Shown in pieces: positions 52,608 through 63,987 of a DNA stretch of 64,000 nt. How positions within the stretch are numbered: position 1 is the first letter of the stretch; every line of letters starts with the position of its first letter. The position numbers were made by a program, and so were the translations under genes. This DNA is from Virgisporangium aliadipatigenens. GTDB lineage: Bacteria > Actinomycetota > Actinomycetes > Mycobacteriales > Micromonosporaceae. The stretch covers positions 1-64,000 of the forward strand of contig NZ_BOPF01000019.1 in assembly GCF_016863615.1 (NCBI RefSeq). Direction: 5' to 3'. Under the pieces are notes generated by a model. The model was not told the DNA's origin and did not search any database. It worked only from the letters and a program-made list of their open reading frames with translations.

Positions 52608-53512
52608 GCCGGCACCACCGAGTAGTGCCGCATGAACAGCTGCTCCAGGGTCGCCGGCGTGCAGGTGATGTCCGCGGCGTCGACGGTGGCCAGGATCCCG
52701 AGCACCGCCGGGACCCGCTCGCGCCGCACGCTGAACCGCAGCGTGCCGCCGTCGCTCGGCGGCGGAGCGACACCGACCGCGGCGAGCCGTTCGGCCACGG
52801 CCGGCACGAGGTCGGCGGGCACCCGGGCGGTGACCTCCGAGGCCGACAGGTGCCGCAGGTAGGTGAGGCCGCCGGACTCCACGAGGCGGCCGTCCTTGAT
52901 GATCGTCACCGAGTGGCACAGCTTCTCCGCCTCGGCCAGCAGGTGACTGGAGAGCAGCACGGTCCGCCCCGCGTCGGCCGCCGCGCGCACGTGCCGTTGG
53001 AACACGTCCTCCATCAGCGGGTCGAGCCCGGAGGTCGGCTCGTCCAGCACGAGCAGCTCGGTGGGCGCGGCGAACGCGGCGACGAGCAGCACCTTCTGCC
53101 GGTTCCCCTTGGAGTAGGTGCGCACGGCCTTGCGCACGTCGAGCGCGAAGTCGTCCACGAGGCCGCGTTCGGCCGCGGGGTCGCGCCGGCCGCGCAGACC
53201 GGCCAGCGCGTCGAGAACCTCCCGGCCGGTGAGGTTCGGCCAGAGGTTCACCTCGCCGGGAACGTAGGAGACCCGCCGGGTCACCGCCGCCGCGCCGGTG
53301 CCCGGGTCGAGGCCGAGCACGCGCACCCGGCCGGCCGTGGCGCGGTACAGCCCCAGCAGGACCCGCAGCGTCGTGGACTTGCCCGCGCCGTTCGGGCCGA
53401 GGAAGCCGTGGATCTCGCCGACGCGCACGTTCAGGTCGAGCCCGTCGACCGCGCGGAAGCGGCCGAATCGTTTCACCAGCCCGGTCACCGCTACAGCGTG
53501 TTCTGCGGGCAC
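52604..53512 (-). CDS. ABC transporter ATPase
   Basis: The 302 residues begin MPAEHAVAVTGLVKRFGRFR (GTG). Walker A is [12 protein letters not shown], the signature region YSKGNRQKVLLVAAF, Walker B LLVLDEPTSGLD and the switch His LLSSHLL. The C-terminal domain is of the daunorubicin-exporter type. The start overlaps the end of the MerR gene by 22 bases, so regulator, ATPase and permease are one operon. Confidence 0.88.
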   Translation of the reverse strand: MPAEHAVAVTGLVKRFGRFRAVDGLDLNVRVGEIHGFLGPNGAGKSTTLRVLLGLYRATAGRVRVLGLDPGTGAAAVTRRVSYVPGEVNLWPNLTGREVLDALAGLRGRRDPAAERGLVDDFALDVRKAVRTYSKGNRQKVLLVAAFAAPTELLVLDEPTSGLDPLMEDVFQRHVRAAADAGRTVLLSSHLLAEAEKLCHSVTIIKDGRLVESGGLTYLRHLSASEVTARVPADLVPAVAERLAAVGVAPPPSDGGTLRFSVRRERVPAVLGILATVDAADITCTPATLEQLFMRHYSVVPA

Positions 53513-54321
53513 GGTGCCGCCTCCTCCTCGATCAGTGCCAGCACGGCATCCCCGACGGCGCGCGCCACCCGCCGCGACGCGGGGTCGCCGGTGAGGCTCA
53601 CGTAGAGGTCGGCGGCTCGCCGGGCGATGTCGGGACGCACGCTTCGCGCCACCTGCTTCAGGTCGGCACCGAGCTGCCGGCGCAGGCGCGCCACGACGGC
53701 TTCCGCCATTCGCGCGATCTCCGCGTCGGTCGGGGTGGCGCCGTCCCGTTCGGCGATCTCGCCGAAGAGTGCGAGGCTCTCGGAACGGGCCGTCTCGGTG
53801 AACCCGCGGTAGACGAGTTCCGCTTCCGGTGGCATGTCGCCGCGGTAGTACGCCAGTTCCATGAAATCGCGCTCCCGGCGGACGGACCGGCGCACCCGGT
53901 CGTCAGTGGCCCGGCGGGCCAGGTCGTCGTAGAACGCGGCCACGGCACCGGGCACCGGCGACAGGTCCCCGCCCCGCTCGACCGCGGCGACCAGCCGCTC
54001 GACCTGCTCCCGTTGCGCGCGCAGCTGCTCGATCTGATCGTCGAGCGCGCCGAGCGTGGCGCGCAGGTCCACGAGGATCGCGTCCTGGCCGGCGGCGTCG
54101 TCGCGCACGTGCTCCGGCGTGGACAGCACCGCACCGATGCGTGAGAGTGGCAGCCCGGCCCGGGCCAGCCAGCGGATCCGGGCCAGGCGCGCGACGTGCG
54201 AGAGGTCGTAGTCGCGGCAACCGTCGCGGATCGGCGGCACCGGTAGCAGGCCGATCTGGTGGTAATACCGGATCGTGCGCACGGTGGTGCCGGCCAGCTC
54301 GGCGAGATTCTTGATCCGCAC
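53491..54321 (-). CDS. MerR-family transcriptional regulator
   Basis: The 276-residue protein starts MRIKNLAELAGTTVRTIRYY and has the MerR winged helix with HQIGLLPVPPIRDGCRDYDL and ARIRWLARAGLPLSRIG. A coiled coil follows (ATLGALDDQIEQLRAQREQV), then a helical C-terminal domain of about 150 residues. It lacks a metal-binding cysteine set, so a drug-like ligand is more likely. It probably controls the ABC exporter behind it. Confidence 0.85.
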   Translation of the reverse strand: MRIKNLAELAGTTVRTIRYYHQIGLLPVPPIRDGCRDYDLSHVARLARIRWLARAGLPLSRIGAVLSTPEHVRDDAAGQDAILVDLRATLGALDDQIEQLRAQREQVERLVAAVERGGDLSPVPGAVAAFYDDLARRATDDRVRRSVRRERDFMELAYYRGDMPPEAELVYRGFTETARSESLALFGEIAERDGATPTDAEIARMAEAVVARLRRQLGADLKQVARSVRPDIARRAADLYVSLTGDPASRRVARAVGDAVLALIEEEAAPCPQNTL

Positions 54322-54565
54322 ACCGTCGAGTCTCCGGTGTGACGTTACGTCGCAGTCAAGCCGTTCGGGCCGACTCCCAAATGTGTCGGGTGGCTCACCA
54401 TCTGCACACCACCTTGCATCACCCGACCGGCGAGACGAATGTCTTTGCCACCGACCCCTTCATCCGAGCGCGCGCAGCCCGCCTGCAGACAACTCGGCCG
54501 GCGTTGCTGCGCCGAGGACGTGACGGTCGGCCCCGGACGCGACAACCGAACGGCCGGAGGAACGA

Positions 54566-55177
54566 ATGCTGGTACGCGACCTGATGAGCCATGCCCCGTA
54601 CGTCGTACGTCAGGACCAACTGATCGAACTGGTCGCAGCTCGGATGAACGGGCTCGGACTGTCGGACGCTCCCGTGCTCGACGGCCGTGGCGCCGTCGTC
54701 GGGATGTTGAGCGCCGAGGACCTGCTGCGCCAGTGGCTGCCGAGCGCGGAGTTCCCCGGCCGGTGGGACGAGCCCGAGACGCCGGGCGAGCCCTTGCCCT
54801 GTTTCGTCGGCGACATCATGCGTCGCGGGGGGCCCGCGGCCCGCAGCGCCGACGACGCGGCCGACGTCGCCAGGATCATGGTCGAGTCGGACCTGCGCTG
54901 CGTCCCGGTCGTGGACAACGGCGTGCTACGCGGCACCGTCAGCCGCCGGGACCTGATGCGCACGGTGCTGCGCACCGACGAGACCGTCCGCGATGAGATC
55001 CAGCACCGGCTCGACTCGTACGCGAGCGGCGTCCGGCGCTGGCACGTCACGGTGAACGACGGCGTGGCAACGGTCGCCGGTCCGCCGGACGACGAGGAGG
55101 ACGACCGCCTGATCACGATCATCGTCGAGTGCGTGCCCGGGGTACGCCGCGCCAGGATGGTCGCACGGACCCACTAG
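54566..55177 (+). CDS. Two CBS domains plus BON domain protein
   Basis: The ATG at 54566 follows CGGAGGAACGA. Residues 1-60 and 82-145 are CBS domains (MLVRDLMSHAPYVVRQDQLI; GDIMRRGGPAARSADDAADV with CVPVVDNGVLRGTVSRRDLM). Residues 150-203 are a BON-like domain (RRWHVTVNDGVATVAGPPDD; ITIIVECVPGVRRARMVART). CBS pairs bind adenine nucleotides; such CBS-BON proteins are frequent in DosR-type regulons. It lies upstream of the regulator devR. Confidence 0.85.
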   Translation: MLVRDLMSHAPYVVRQDQLIELVAARMNGLGLSDAPVLDGRGAVVGMLSAEDLLRQWLPSAEFPGRWDEPETPGEPLPCFVGDIMRRGGPAARSADDAADVARIMVESDLRCVPVVDNGVLRGTVSRRDLMRTVLRTDETVRDEIQHRLDSYASGVRRWHVTVNDGVATVAGPPDDEEDDRLITIIVECVPGVRRARMVARTH

Positions 55178-55227
55178 TGCGGACTGTTCGTCTCTCGGCC
55201 GTCTGCGACCGCACACGGGGTCATCTC

Positions 55228-55241
55228 GGGACCTTCGGCCC
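55228..55241. promoter_or_regulatory. DevR-box-like site GGGACCTTCGGCCC
   Basis: This is close to the mycobacterial DosR core GGGAC.TT.GTCCC, with one half-site mismatch. It lies 112 bases before the SHOCT-like gene and its devR neighbour, which suggests autoregulation of the regulator operon. Confidence 0.5.
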
Positions 55242-55352
55242 GACCGGCTGTCGCCGTTGGCCCCTCAACGTACGGAGGATCCGCCCTTCCTCGACGGCGG
55301 TCGATGGCACAGGCTCGACACGACAACCGGTGACGACGAGGAGGCGAGAGCA

Positions 55353-55616
55353 ATGACCACTCTGATCCTGATCGTGGCGACGATTCTGATCGCGACGGCC
55401 GTCACGGCCGGCGTCCTGCTCAGCCGTCGCCTGAGGGGCGCCGGTCCGGCCGGCGGATGGACGGCCGGGCGAAGGTGTCGACGGGAGGCCGCGCTGGCCG
55501 CACGGTTGGGAACACACGACATCGACCGGGCCGCGTATCGCGACGCGATGTCGGCGCTGGCCGCCCTGGACGAGCAACGCTTCCCGCTGGCGATTCCGAA
55601 GCAGCCTCAGGACTGA
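55353..55616 (+). CDS. Single-TM small protein with SHOCT-like C-terminus (3 of 3)
   Basis: The ATG at 55353 follows GAGGAGGCGAGAGCA. The 87 residues have a membrane helix (MTTLILIVATILIATAVTAG), a short linker, and the helical hairpin EAALAARLGTHDIDRAAYRD with AMSALAALDEQ, matching the genes at 28898 and 36408. It ends 12 bases before devR, so the two are cotranscribed. A role in sensing for the orphan regulator is conceivable but unproven. Confidence 0.72.
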   Translation: MTTLILIVATILIATAVTAGVLLSRRLRGAGPAGGWTAGRRCRREAALAARLGTHDIDRAAYRDAMSALAALDEQRFPLAIPKQPQD

Positions 55617-55628
55617 TACAACCGACGT

Positions 55629-56267
55629 GTGATCCGGGTTTACCTGCTCGACGACCACGAGGTGGTCCGGCACGGCCTTCGCGAGCTGCTCACCCGCGAC
55701 GGCGACATCGAGGTGGTCGGCGAGTCGGGTTCCGTGGCCGAGGCGACCGCGCGCATCCCGGCACTGCGCCCCGACGTCGCCGTCCTCGACGGGCGGCTGC
55801 CCGACGGCAGCGGCATCGACGTGTGCCGCGACATCCGCTCCGTCGACCCGACCATCAAGGCGCTCATCCTCACCTCCTACGAGGACGACGAGGCGCTCTT
55901 CGCCGCCATCATGGCCGGCGCCGCCGGCTACGTGCTCAAGCAGATCCGCGGGGCCGACCTCATCGACGCAGTGCGCCGGGTCGCCGCCGGCCAGTCGCTG
56001 CTCGACCCGGCCGTCACCGCCCGGGTGCTGGAACGCATCCGCAACGGCGCGCAGGAGCACGACGAGCTGAAGGCGTTGACCGACCAGGAGCGGCGCATCC
56101 TCGAACTGATCGCCGAGGGGCTGACCAACCGGGAGATCGGCGAACGGATGTTCCTCGCGGAGAAGACCGTGAAGAACTACGTCTCCAGCCTGCTCGCCAA
56201 GCTGGGTCTGGAACGGCGCACCCAGGCCGCGGTGCTCGCCACCAAGCTGCTGGGCGAGCACCGCTGA
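55629..56267 (+). CDS. devR: DevR/DosR-like response regulator (NarL/LuxR type)
   Basis: The GTG at 55629 starts a 212-residue protein. The receiver has Asp8/Asp9 ([16 protein letters not shown]), Asp54 in [13 protein letters not shown] and Lys in YVLKQIRG. The LuxR helix-turn-helix reads [20 protein letters not shown], then [20 protein letters not shown]; this last stretch matches the DNA-contact helix of mycobacterial DosR, and most of the protein aligns with it. No sensor kinase gene (DosS/DevS type) is next to it in the window. It probably controls the surrounding genes through GGGAC palindromes. Confidence 0.9.
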   Translation: MIRVYLLDDHEVVRHGLRELLTRDGDIEVVGESGSVAEATARIPALRPDVAVLDGRLPDGSGIDVCRDIRSVDPTIKALILTSYEDDEALFAAIMAGAAGYVLKQIRGADLIDAVRRVAAGQSLLDPAVTARVLERIRNGAQEHDELKALTDQERRILELIAEGLTNREIGERMFLAEKTVKNYVSSLLAKLGLERRTQAAVLATKLLGEHR

Positions 56268-56271
56268 CCGG

Positions 56272-58992
56272 TCATTCGCACCTGGGTTCCGACAGAGCCC
56301 GCAGGTAGGGGTCGTGCTCGCCGTGGGCGGCCGCCAGGCGCAGCTTGACGTCGACCGCGAGCACCCCGCCGGGGCCGGCGAGCACCGGGTTCAGGTCCAG
56401 TTCGGCGACCTCGGGCAGCTCCTCGGCCAGCCGCCCGATCCGGCACAGCACCTCCTCCAGGGCCGCCGTGTCGACCGGTGGCGCACCCCGGTAGCCGGTC
56501 AGCAGGGCCGCGCCGCGAAGCGTCCGCCACATCGCGGCCGCGTCGACGTCGGTCACCGGCAGCAGCCGGAACGTGCGATCGGCCAGCAGGTCGGTGTGCA
56601 CGCCGCCGAGCCCGAGCATCACCAGCGAGCCGAACAGCGGGTCGTGCACGATGCCGACGACGAGTTCGGTGCCGGCCGGCGCCATCCGTTGCAGCACCAC
56701 CGGCGGCTCGGGCACGCCGAGCGCCGCGGCCACGGCGTCGTACGCCTCCCGCACCGCGTGGGCGTCGCGCAGGTCGAGCCGCACACCGCCGACGTCGCTC
56801 TTGTGCACCAGTTCCGGCGCGGCGGCCTTGAGCACGGCAGGGTAGCCGATCTCCTCGGCGACGGCGACGGCCGACGCGCTGTCGCGGGCGAGCCGGGTCG
56901 TCACGACCGGCACCCCGTAGCAGGACAGCAGGTCCCGGGCCACGTCTGCCGCCTGCCAGCCGCCGCCGGCCGCCAGGGCGGAGGCCACGATCCGGCGGGC
57001 CCGCTGACTGTCCACATCGGACAGTTCCGGGCGGCGGCCGACCGGTGCGCGGCGCCAGGCGGCGTAGCGCGCGGCATGGCCGAGTGCGCGCAGCGCGTGT
57101 TCCGGCATCGCGAACACCGGCGCGCGGCGCGTGCCGACGGTCGCCGGCGCCTCGTCCAGCCCGACGACGGTCAGCGCGATCGGCACCTGCGGCGCCGCGT
57201 CGACGGCGTCCCCGACGGCGGAGAGCATCGCGCGCACGTCGTTGGTGCGGGTCGCCACGACGGCCACGACGAGCGCGTCGACCTCGCCGCTCGCCGCGAT
57301 CGCGGACACCGACGCCGCGAGAGTCGCGGGCGTCGCCTCGGCGCCGAGGTCGACCGGGTTCGACCACCCGGCCGCGCCGGGTGCCGTTTCGCGCAACGCG
57401 TCGCGCAGCGGCGCCGACAGTTCGGGGACCGCGAGTGCGGCCGCCTCGGCGGCGTCGGCGGCGAGCACGTTCAGCCCGCCGGCGTTGCCGATGATCCCGA
57501 CCCGGCTCCCGGCCGGCAGCGGCTGGTCGGTCAGCATCCGGGCCGCGTCGAGCAGTTCGCCGAGGGTGTCCGTGCGCACGACGCCGGCCTGGGCGAACAG
57601 CGCGTCGACGGCCACGTCGGGGGCGGCCGCGGCGGCGGTGTGCGATGCGCCGGCCCGCCGGCCACCGCCGGAGCGGCCGCTCTTGACGGCCAGGACCGGC
57701 TTGCGGCGGGCGATCGCACGGGCCGTCCAGGCGAAGCGGCGCGGGTTCCCGAACGACTCCAGGTACAGCGCCACCGACCGGGTGGCCGGGTCGTCGCACC
57801 AGTACGCGAGCAGGTCGTTGCCGCTGACGTCGGCCTTGTTGCCGAGCGAGACGAAGCTCGACACCCCGATCCCGCCACGGGCCGCCGCGTCGAGGATGGC
57901 GATGCCGACCGCGCCGGACTGCGAGGCGACGGCCAGCCCGCCGGCGACCGGGACCGACGGCGCGAACGCGGCACTCAGCCGCACGGCCGGATCGGTGTTG
58001 ATCACACCCAGGCAGTTCGGTCCGACGAGGCGCAGCCCGTGCGCCCGCGCGGTGCGCACGATGTCGGCCTGCGCTCGTGCGCCGTCGGTGCCGCTCTCGG
58101 CCAGTCCCGAGGAGAGGATCACGGCGGCCCGTACACCGGCGGCGGCGCACTCGGTGATGACCTCGCGCACCGCGCCGGCCGGTACGGCGACGACGGCGAG
58201 GTCGACCGGTTCGCCGATCCCGGCCACCGACGCGACCGCCGGGATGCCGGCGATCTCGGTGGCCGCCGGGTTCACCGGGTACACGCGCCCGGTGTAGCCG
58301 CCGGCGACCAGTGCGCGGGTCACCTCGTGGCCGACGCTGCCGGGACGCCGGCCGGCGCCGACGACGGCCACGGCCGCCGGCGCGAACAGCGGCAGCAGCG
58401 AGCGGTGTTCCGCGGTGCGGTCCCGCGCGGCCACCGCGTCCAGGGCCGCCGCGTCCGGCGTCGTGGGCAGGCGCACCCGGGTCGTGCCGTAGTCCCGGTC
58501 GAACGTGCGGGGCACGCCCGGCGCCAGATCGCCGCTGACCCGCAGCATCGCGGCATTGGTGGGCAGAACCTCGCCGATCAGTGCGGTGAGCCCGGTGCGC
58601 CGGGCGTGCGCCAGGAGTTCCTCGATCAACAGCGTGCCGATCCCGTCGCCCTGGCGGGCGTCGTCGACGAGCGCCGCGAACTCGGCCTCGGTGGGGCTCA
58701 CCCGCTCGTAGGACGCCACCGCCACGACGGCGTCGGTGTCCTCGGCCAGCAGGGCCAGATGGTCACCGTCCGGCGGGCGGACCAGCCGCGTGATCTCCCC
58801 GTCGAACGCGGCGCCGCCGCTGAAGAAGCGCAGGAAGCGGCTGCGTTCGGAGACCCGTTCGTGCAGTGCCCGCAGCGCCGTTTCGTCCGCGGGAGTGACC
58901 GGTCGCAGCCGCACGACCCGCCCGGTGGCGGTCAACGCGTCGCAGGGGGCCGGCGGTGGAACCAGGGCAACGAGGTCGGTGGGCGCACTCAT
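56272..58992 (-). CDS. GNAT plus ADP-forming acyl-CoA synthetase fusion (Pat-like)
   Basis: The ATG at 58992 (MSAPTDLVALVPPPAPCDAL) starts a 906-residue protein. About 20-185 is a GNAT domain (DDARQGDGIGTLLIEELLAH is the acetyl-CoA loop). A CoA-binding Rossmann domain (AVAVVGAGRRPGSVGHEVTR), a succinyl-CoA-synthetase-like part with the catalytic His in GASHTA, and a C-terminal ATP-grasp domain (YPAVLKAAAPELVHKSDVGG) follow. Such proteins either make acetate and ATP from acetyl-CoA or acetylate lysines. Convergent with devR, only four bases apart. Confidence 0.88.
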   Translation of the reverse strand: MSAPTDLVALVPPPAPCDALTATGRVVRLRPVTPADETALRALHERVSERSRFLRFFSGGAAFDGEITRLVRPPDGDHLALLAEDTDAVVAVASYERVSPTEAEFAALVDDARQGDGIGTLLIEELLAHARRTGLTALIGEVLPTNAAMLRVSGDLAPGVPRTFDRDYGTTRVRLPTTPDAAALDAVAARDRTAEHRSLLPLFAPAAVAVVGAGRRPGSVGHEVTRALVAGGYTGRVYPVNPAATEIAGIPAVASVAGIGEPVDLAVVAVPAGAVREVITECAAAGVRAAVILSSGLAESGTDGARAQADIVRTARAHGLRLVGPNCLGVINTDPAVRLSAAFAPSVPVAGGLAVASQSGAVGIAILDAAARGGIGVSSFVSLGNKADVSGNDLLAYWCDDPATRSVALYLESFGNPRRFAWTARAIARRKPVLAVKSGRSGGGRRAGASHTAAAAAPDVAVDALFAQAGVVRTDTLGELLDAARMLTDQPLPAGSRVGIIGNAGGLNVLAADAAEAAALAVPELSAPLRDALRETAPGAAGWSNPVDLGAEATPATLAASVSAIAASGEVDALVVAVVATRTNDVRAMLSAVGDAVDAAPQVPIALTVVGLDEAPATVGTRRAPVFAMPEHALRALGHAARYAAWRRAPVGRRPELSDVDSQRARRIVASALAAGGGWQAADVARDLLSCYGVPVVTTRLARDSASAVAVAEEIGYPAVLKAAAPELVHKSDVGGVRLDLRDAHAVREAYDAVAAALGVPEPPVVLQRMAPAGTELVVGIVHDPLFGSLVMLGLGGVHTDLLADRTFRLLPVTDVDAAAMWRTLRGAALLTGYRGAPPVDTAALEEVLCRIGRLAEELPEVAELDLNPVLAGPGGVLAVDVKLRLAAAHGEHDPYLRALSEPRCE

Positions 58993-59011
58993 GACCTCAT
59001 GTTCGTGACCG

Positions 59012-59214
59012 TCAGCGGATCTCAGCAGGGTCGGTCGTCCCGGCCCCGGCCGCCGAGGGTCCCGATACCGTGGCCGACGGCTCCGGCTCAGCGGCCCGCG
59101 CCGCGTCCTCGGCGTCAGCGGCGGCACAACCGGCACGTGCCGCACCGATCACCGCCCCGACCGCCAGAGCCACGACGACGCCGGCGACGAGCCATCCGAC
59201 ATGGCGAAGCGTCA

Positions 59215-59215
<1 letters not shown>
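59012..59215 (-). CDS. Small membrane-anchored protein, 67 aa
   Basis: The ATG at 59215 shares one base with the stop of the ATPase gene (TGATG). The protein has one N-terminal helix (HVGWLVAGVVVALAVGAVIG) and an outside acidic Ala/Pro/Ser-rich tail. Such a small single-helix protein after a P-type ATPase could be an accessory peptide. No family recognised. Confidence 0.6.
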
Positions 59216-61818
<2,603 letters not shown>

Positions 61819-61856
61819 GTCCGTGGTCCCTTCCGGTCCGACCGGACGTCCCGACC

Positions 61857-61869
61857 GTCCACTGTGGAC
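61857..61869. repeat. 13-bp palindrome GTCCACTGTGGAC, one of several copies
   Basis: Exact copies occur at 61857-61869 (intergenic), 60397-60409 (inside the ATPase gene) and 49229-49241 (inside pntB). The 11-bp core TCCACTGTGGA also occurs at 26532-26542 (inside the kinase gene). Three exact copies of a 13-mer in 64 kb is far more than chance predicts. Confidence 0.6.
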
Positions 61870-62748
61870 CTATTCCGGGGGAACGACCACCAGCGGGCCG
61901 GCCCCGTTCATCACGAGCGCCCCGTTGACCCGTCCGAGCGCACGGTGCGCCATCCGCCGGTGCCGACGCCCGACGACGGTCAACCGCGCCCCCGCTCCGA
62001 CGTCGTCGACCAGACGGCACAGGGGGTCGCCGGTCAGGACCACGAGCCGGGTCGCCACGTCCGGGTACCGCACCAGGAACGGCTCGACGGCCGCGGACAG
62101 CACCCGCAGCGCGTGCGGCTCGGTGGCGAAGTGCGTCTCCAACGTCCGTTCGTCGAACCAGTAGTCCCCGGCGGCCGCGGCGGTCACGTGCACCGCGACG
62201 AGCGGAAAGTGGTGCACGGTCGCGTACCCGAAGCCGAACGCCAGCGCCGGGGTGTCGACGCCGGAGCCGGCCACCGCGACCGCCACCTGCCCGGCGAACA
62301 TCCCGCCGGCGCCGGGGCCGGGACGCACGACGACCACGGGACGCGTGCACCCGACCGCCACCCGCGCCGCCACCGAGGAGACGTCGGATGCCGCCGGGGC
62401 GCCGACGACGAGCAGATCCGCCGCGCCGGCGGCCGCGCACAGCTGCGTGGCGGGATCACCCGGAACGAGCCGCAGATCGACCCGTTCGCCGCCGAGCCGC
62501 TGTCGTACCGCACGCACCGCGCGGGCGAACGGCGGGTCGAACAGTTCGAGCACCGCTGTGCCCGGGCCGCCGGGCGGTGGTGGGCCGACGCGGCAGACGG
62601 TGAGCCGCCCGCCGGTGGCCGTGACCTCGTCGGCCGCCCACGCCAGCGCGTGCCGGCCACCGGCCGAGCAGCCGTCGACCCCGACGACCACGTGTGGTTC
62701 CGCGCGCGGCCAACGGCCACGGATCGCCGGAGCCGCCTGGGTACGCAT
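61870..62748 (-). CDS. Universal stress protein, tandem USP domains
   Basis: I chose ATG 62748 (MRTQAAPAIRGRWPRAEPHV) because AAGGAGGTGGCGGCG precedes it; an upstream start at 62772 is possible. Domain one starts VVVGVDGCSAGGRHALAWAA; domain two ends with RLVDDVGAGARLTVVGRRHR and MAHRALGRVNGALVMNGAG. The ATP-loop glycines are partly altered (VVGRRHRRMAHRALG instead of G-X9-GS), so ATP binding may be weak. It follows the CBS-BON gene in the operon and precedes the P-type ATPase. Confidence 0.85.
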   Translation of the reverse strand: MRTQAAPAIRGRWPRAEPHVVVGVDGCSAGGRHALAWAADEVTATGGRLTVCRVGPPPPGGPGTAVLELFDPPFARAVRAVRQRLGGERVDLRLVPGDPATQLCAAAGAADLLVVGAPAASDVSSVAARVAVGCTRPVVVVRPGPGAGGMFAGQVAVAVAGSGVDTPALAFGFGYATVHHFPLVAVHVTAAAAGDYWFDERTLETHFATEPHALRVLSAAVEPFLVRYPDVATRLVVLTGDPLCRLVDDVGAGARLTVVGRRHRRMAHRALGRVNGALVMNGAGPLVVVPPE

Positions 62749-62768
62749 CGCCGCCACCTCCTTGACGT

Positions 62769-63254
62769 TCACGGGTACCAGGGCGGGTCGCAGACGCGGT
62801 GGCCGGTGGCGGAACGGGGCGCGATGGTGTCGCGCCGGTAGGCCATGGCGTTCACCACCGACAGCACGCCGTCGACGTGCTCGACGGCGTGCGCGATCCG
62901 TTCTCCGACGACGCGTTCCTCCACCGCACCGAGCAGGACGACGACGCGGTGGTGCACGTCGGCCCGTACCTCGTCGGCGTGCCGGCCGAGCATCACCGGC
63001 AGCACCTCGTCGGTGATGTCGCGGCGGATGTCCGCGTCGGAGCGGTTGGCGGCGGCCGCCACGTCACGCCAGGTGATCACGCCGACCTCGCCGCCGCCGT
63101 CGTCCAGGACCCGCAGCCGTTCGACGTGGCCGCTGCGCATCAGACAGACCGCGGTACGCACCGAGTCCCGCGGCGACACGGCCATCGCCGGGACCGGGTC
63201 GGTATCGGCCTCGGCGCGGCGATGCATCAGGTCGGCGACCGTCAACGCGTCCAT
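62769..63254 (-). CDS. CBS plus BON-like domain protein
   Basis: The 161 residues start MDALTVADLMHRRAEADTDP, with one CBS pair half (SVRTAVCLMRSGHVERLRVL; GEVGVITWRDVAAAA), then a BON-like part (RRDITDEVLPVMLGRHADEV; RADVHHRVVVLLGAVEERVV; VEHVDGVLSVVNAMAYRRDT). The C-terminal 70 residues are nearly duplicated in the protein at 40026. It is the first gene of a likely operon with the USP, ATPase and downstream genes. Confidence 0.82.
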   Translation of the reverse strand: MDALTVADLMHRRAEADTDPVPAMAVSPRDSVRTAVCLMRSGHVERLRVLDDGGGEVGVITWRDVAAAANRSDADIRRDITDEVLPVMLGRHADEVRADVHHRVVVLLGAVEERVVGERIAHAVEHVDGVLSVVNAMAYRRDTIAPRSATGHRVCDPPWYP

Positions 63255-63276
63255 CTCGACCCCCTTCGCGGCTGTC

Positions 63277-63300
63277 GGGCGGTGGGTCGCCCCACCGCCC
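63277..63300. terminator. Strong hairpin after the DoxX gene
   Basis: GGGCGGTGGG (63277-63286) and CCCACCGCCC (63291-63300) form a perfect 10-bp stem with loop TCGC. It lies 17 bases past the end of the DoxX gene and 22 bases before the CBS-BON start, so it could end the first transcript or attenuate readthrough into the second. Confidence 0.7.
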
Positions 63301-63316
63301 TACCGGCCGGATCCGT

Positions 63317-63877
63317 TCACCAGAGCCAGCCGTTGTTACGCACGAACGGCAGCTTCCGCCACCAGCGGCCGAGCCCCGCGGTGTCACCGGCGCCGACGAG
63401 CGCGAGCGCCACGATCAGGCCGGCGTAGATCAGGTGGTCGTCCATGAAGACGTTGTTCTCCGGGGGCAGCACCGCCGTCCACATGAGAACCAGGAGCAGC
63501 GCACCCGTGGCCGCGGCGATGCGCATGCCGATGCCGAGGATCAGGGCGAGCCCGATACCGAGCAGGCCGATCATGAACAGCCAGTCGGCCCACGCCTGGC
63601 CGGCGATGTCGTTGTAGACGCCCTGGAACGGCCCCTTGGCGGCGTGTGCCAGGAAGCCCTCGGTCGGGTGTCCGCCGTTGATCCAGGCGGCCTTCTCGGC
63701 GGTCTCGTGACCGAGCCCGAACGTCTTGTCCAGGAACGCCCACAGGAAGACCCAGCCGAGCGCGAGCCGCAGCCCGGCGAACAGGTAACGGGTGGCGGTC
63801 GCCGTGGTGGTACCGGCCAAGGCGGCCGCGTCGGAGCGGTTGGATGCGTGGAGCGGTCCGTGGGCGATCGTCGCCAT
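63317..63877 (-). CDS. DoxX-family membrane protein
   Basis: Starting at ATG 63877 (MATIAHGPLHASNRSDAAAL), with GAAGGGACAG upstream, the 186 residues have four helices: LFAGLRLALGWVFLWAFLDK, WADWLFMIGLLGIGLALILG, RIAAATGALLLVLMWTAVLP and YAGLIVALALVGAGDTAGLG. The first is a DoxX hallmark. A GTG at 63922 would add 15 residues. DoxX proteins are linked to quinone pools and redox stress. A perfect DevR box lies about 100 bases upstream. Confidence 0.82.
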   Translation of the reverse strand: MATIAHGPLHASNRSDAAALAGTTTATATRYLFAGLRLALGWVFLWAFLDKTFGLGHETAEKAAWINGGHPTEGFLAHAAKGPFQGVYNDIAGQAWADWLFMIGLLGIGLALILGIGMRIAAATGALLLVLMWTAVLPPENNVFMDDHLIYAGLIVALALVGAGDTAGLGRWWRKLPFVRNNGWLW

Positions 63878-63973
63878 CAGACTCACTGTCCCTTCGAATC
63901 GGCTCTCGTCGCTGATCCTCACAGCCTCGCCACCCGCCCCGACGGTCGGCAGTGCCGCGTGGATCCACCCGGC

Positions 63974-63987
63974 GGGACGAAGGTCCC
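63974..63987. promoter_or_regulatory. DevR box GGGACGAAGGTCCC
   Basis: GGGAC and GTCCC half-sites four bases apart form an exact palindrome in the form used by mycobacterial DosR (GGGACnnnnGTCCC). It lies 97 bases upstream of the DoxX start, at the right edge of the window. Confidence 0.65.

Noticed and set aside
54360-54380. DevR-like palindrome TTTGGGAGTCGGCCCGAA before the CBS-BON gene
   Set aside because: The outer arms fit but the spacing between GGG and CCC is two bases too short for the DosR consensus.
61819-61869. A further DevR box (GGGACGTCCGGTCG on the minus strand) before the P-type ATPase
   Set aside because: Only one half-site fits the GGGACnnnnGTCCC form; the ATPase is more simply read from the upstream CBS-BON/USP promoter.
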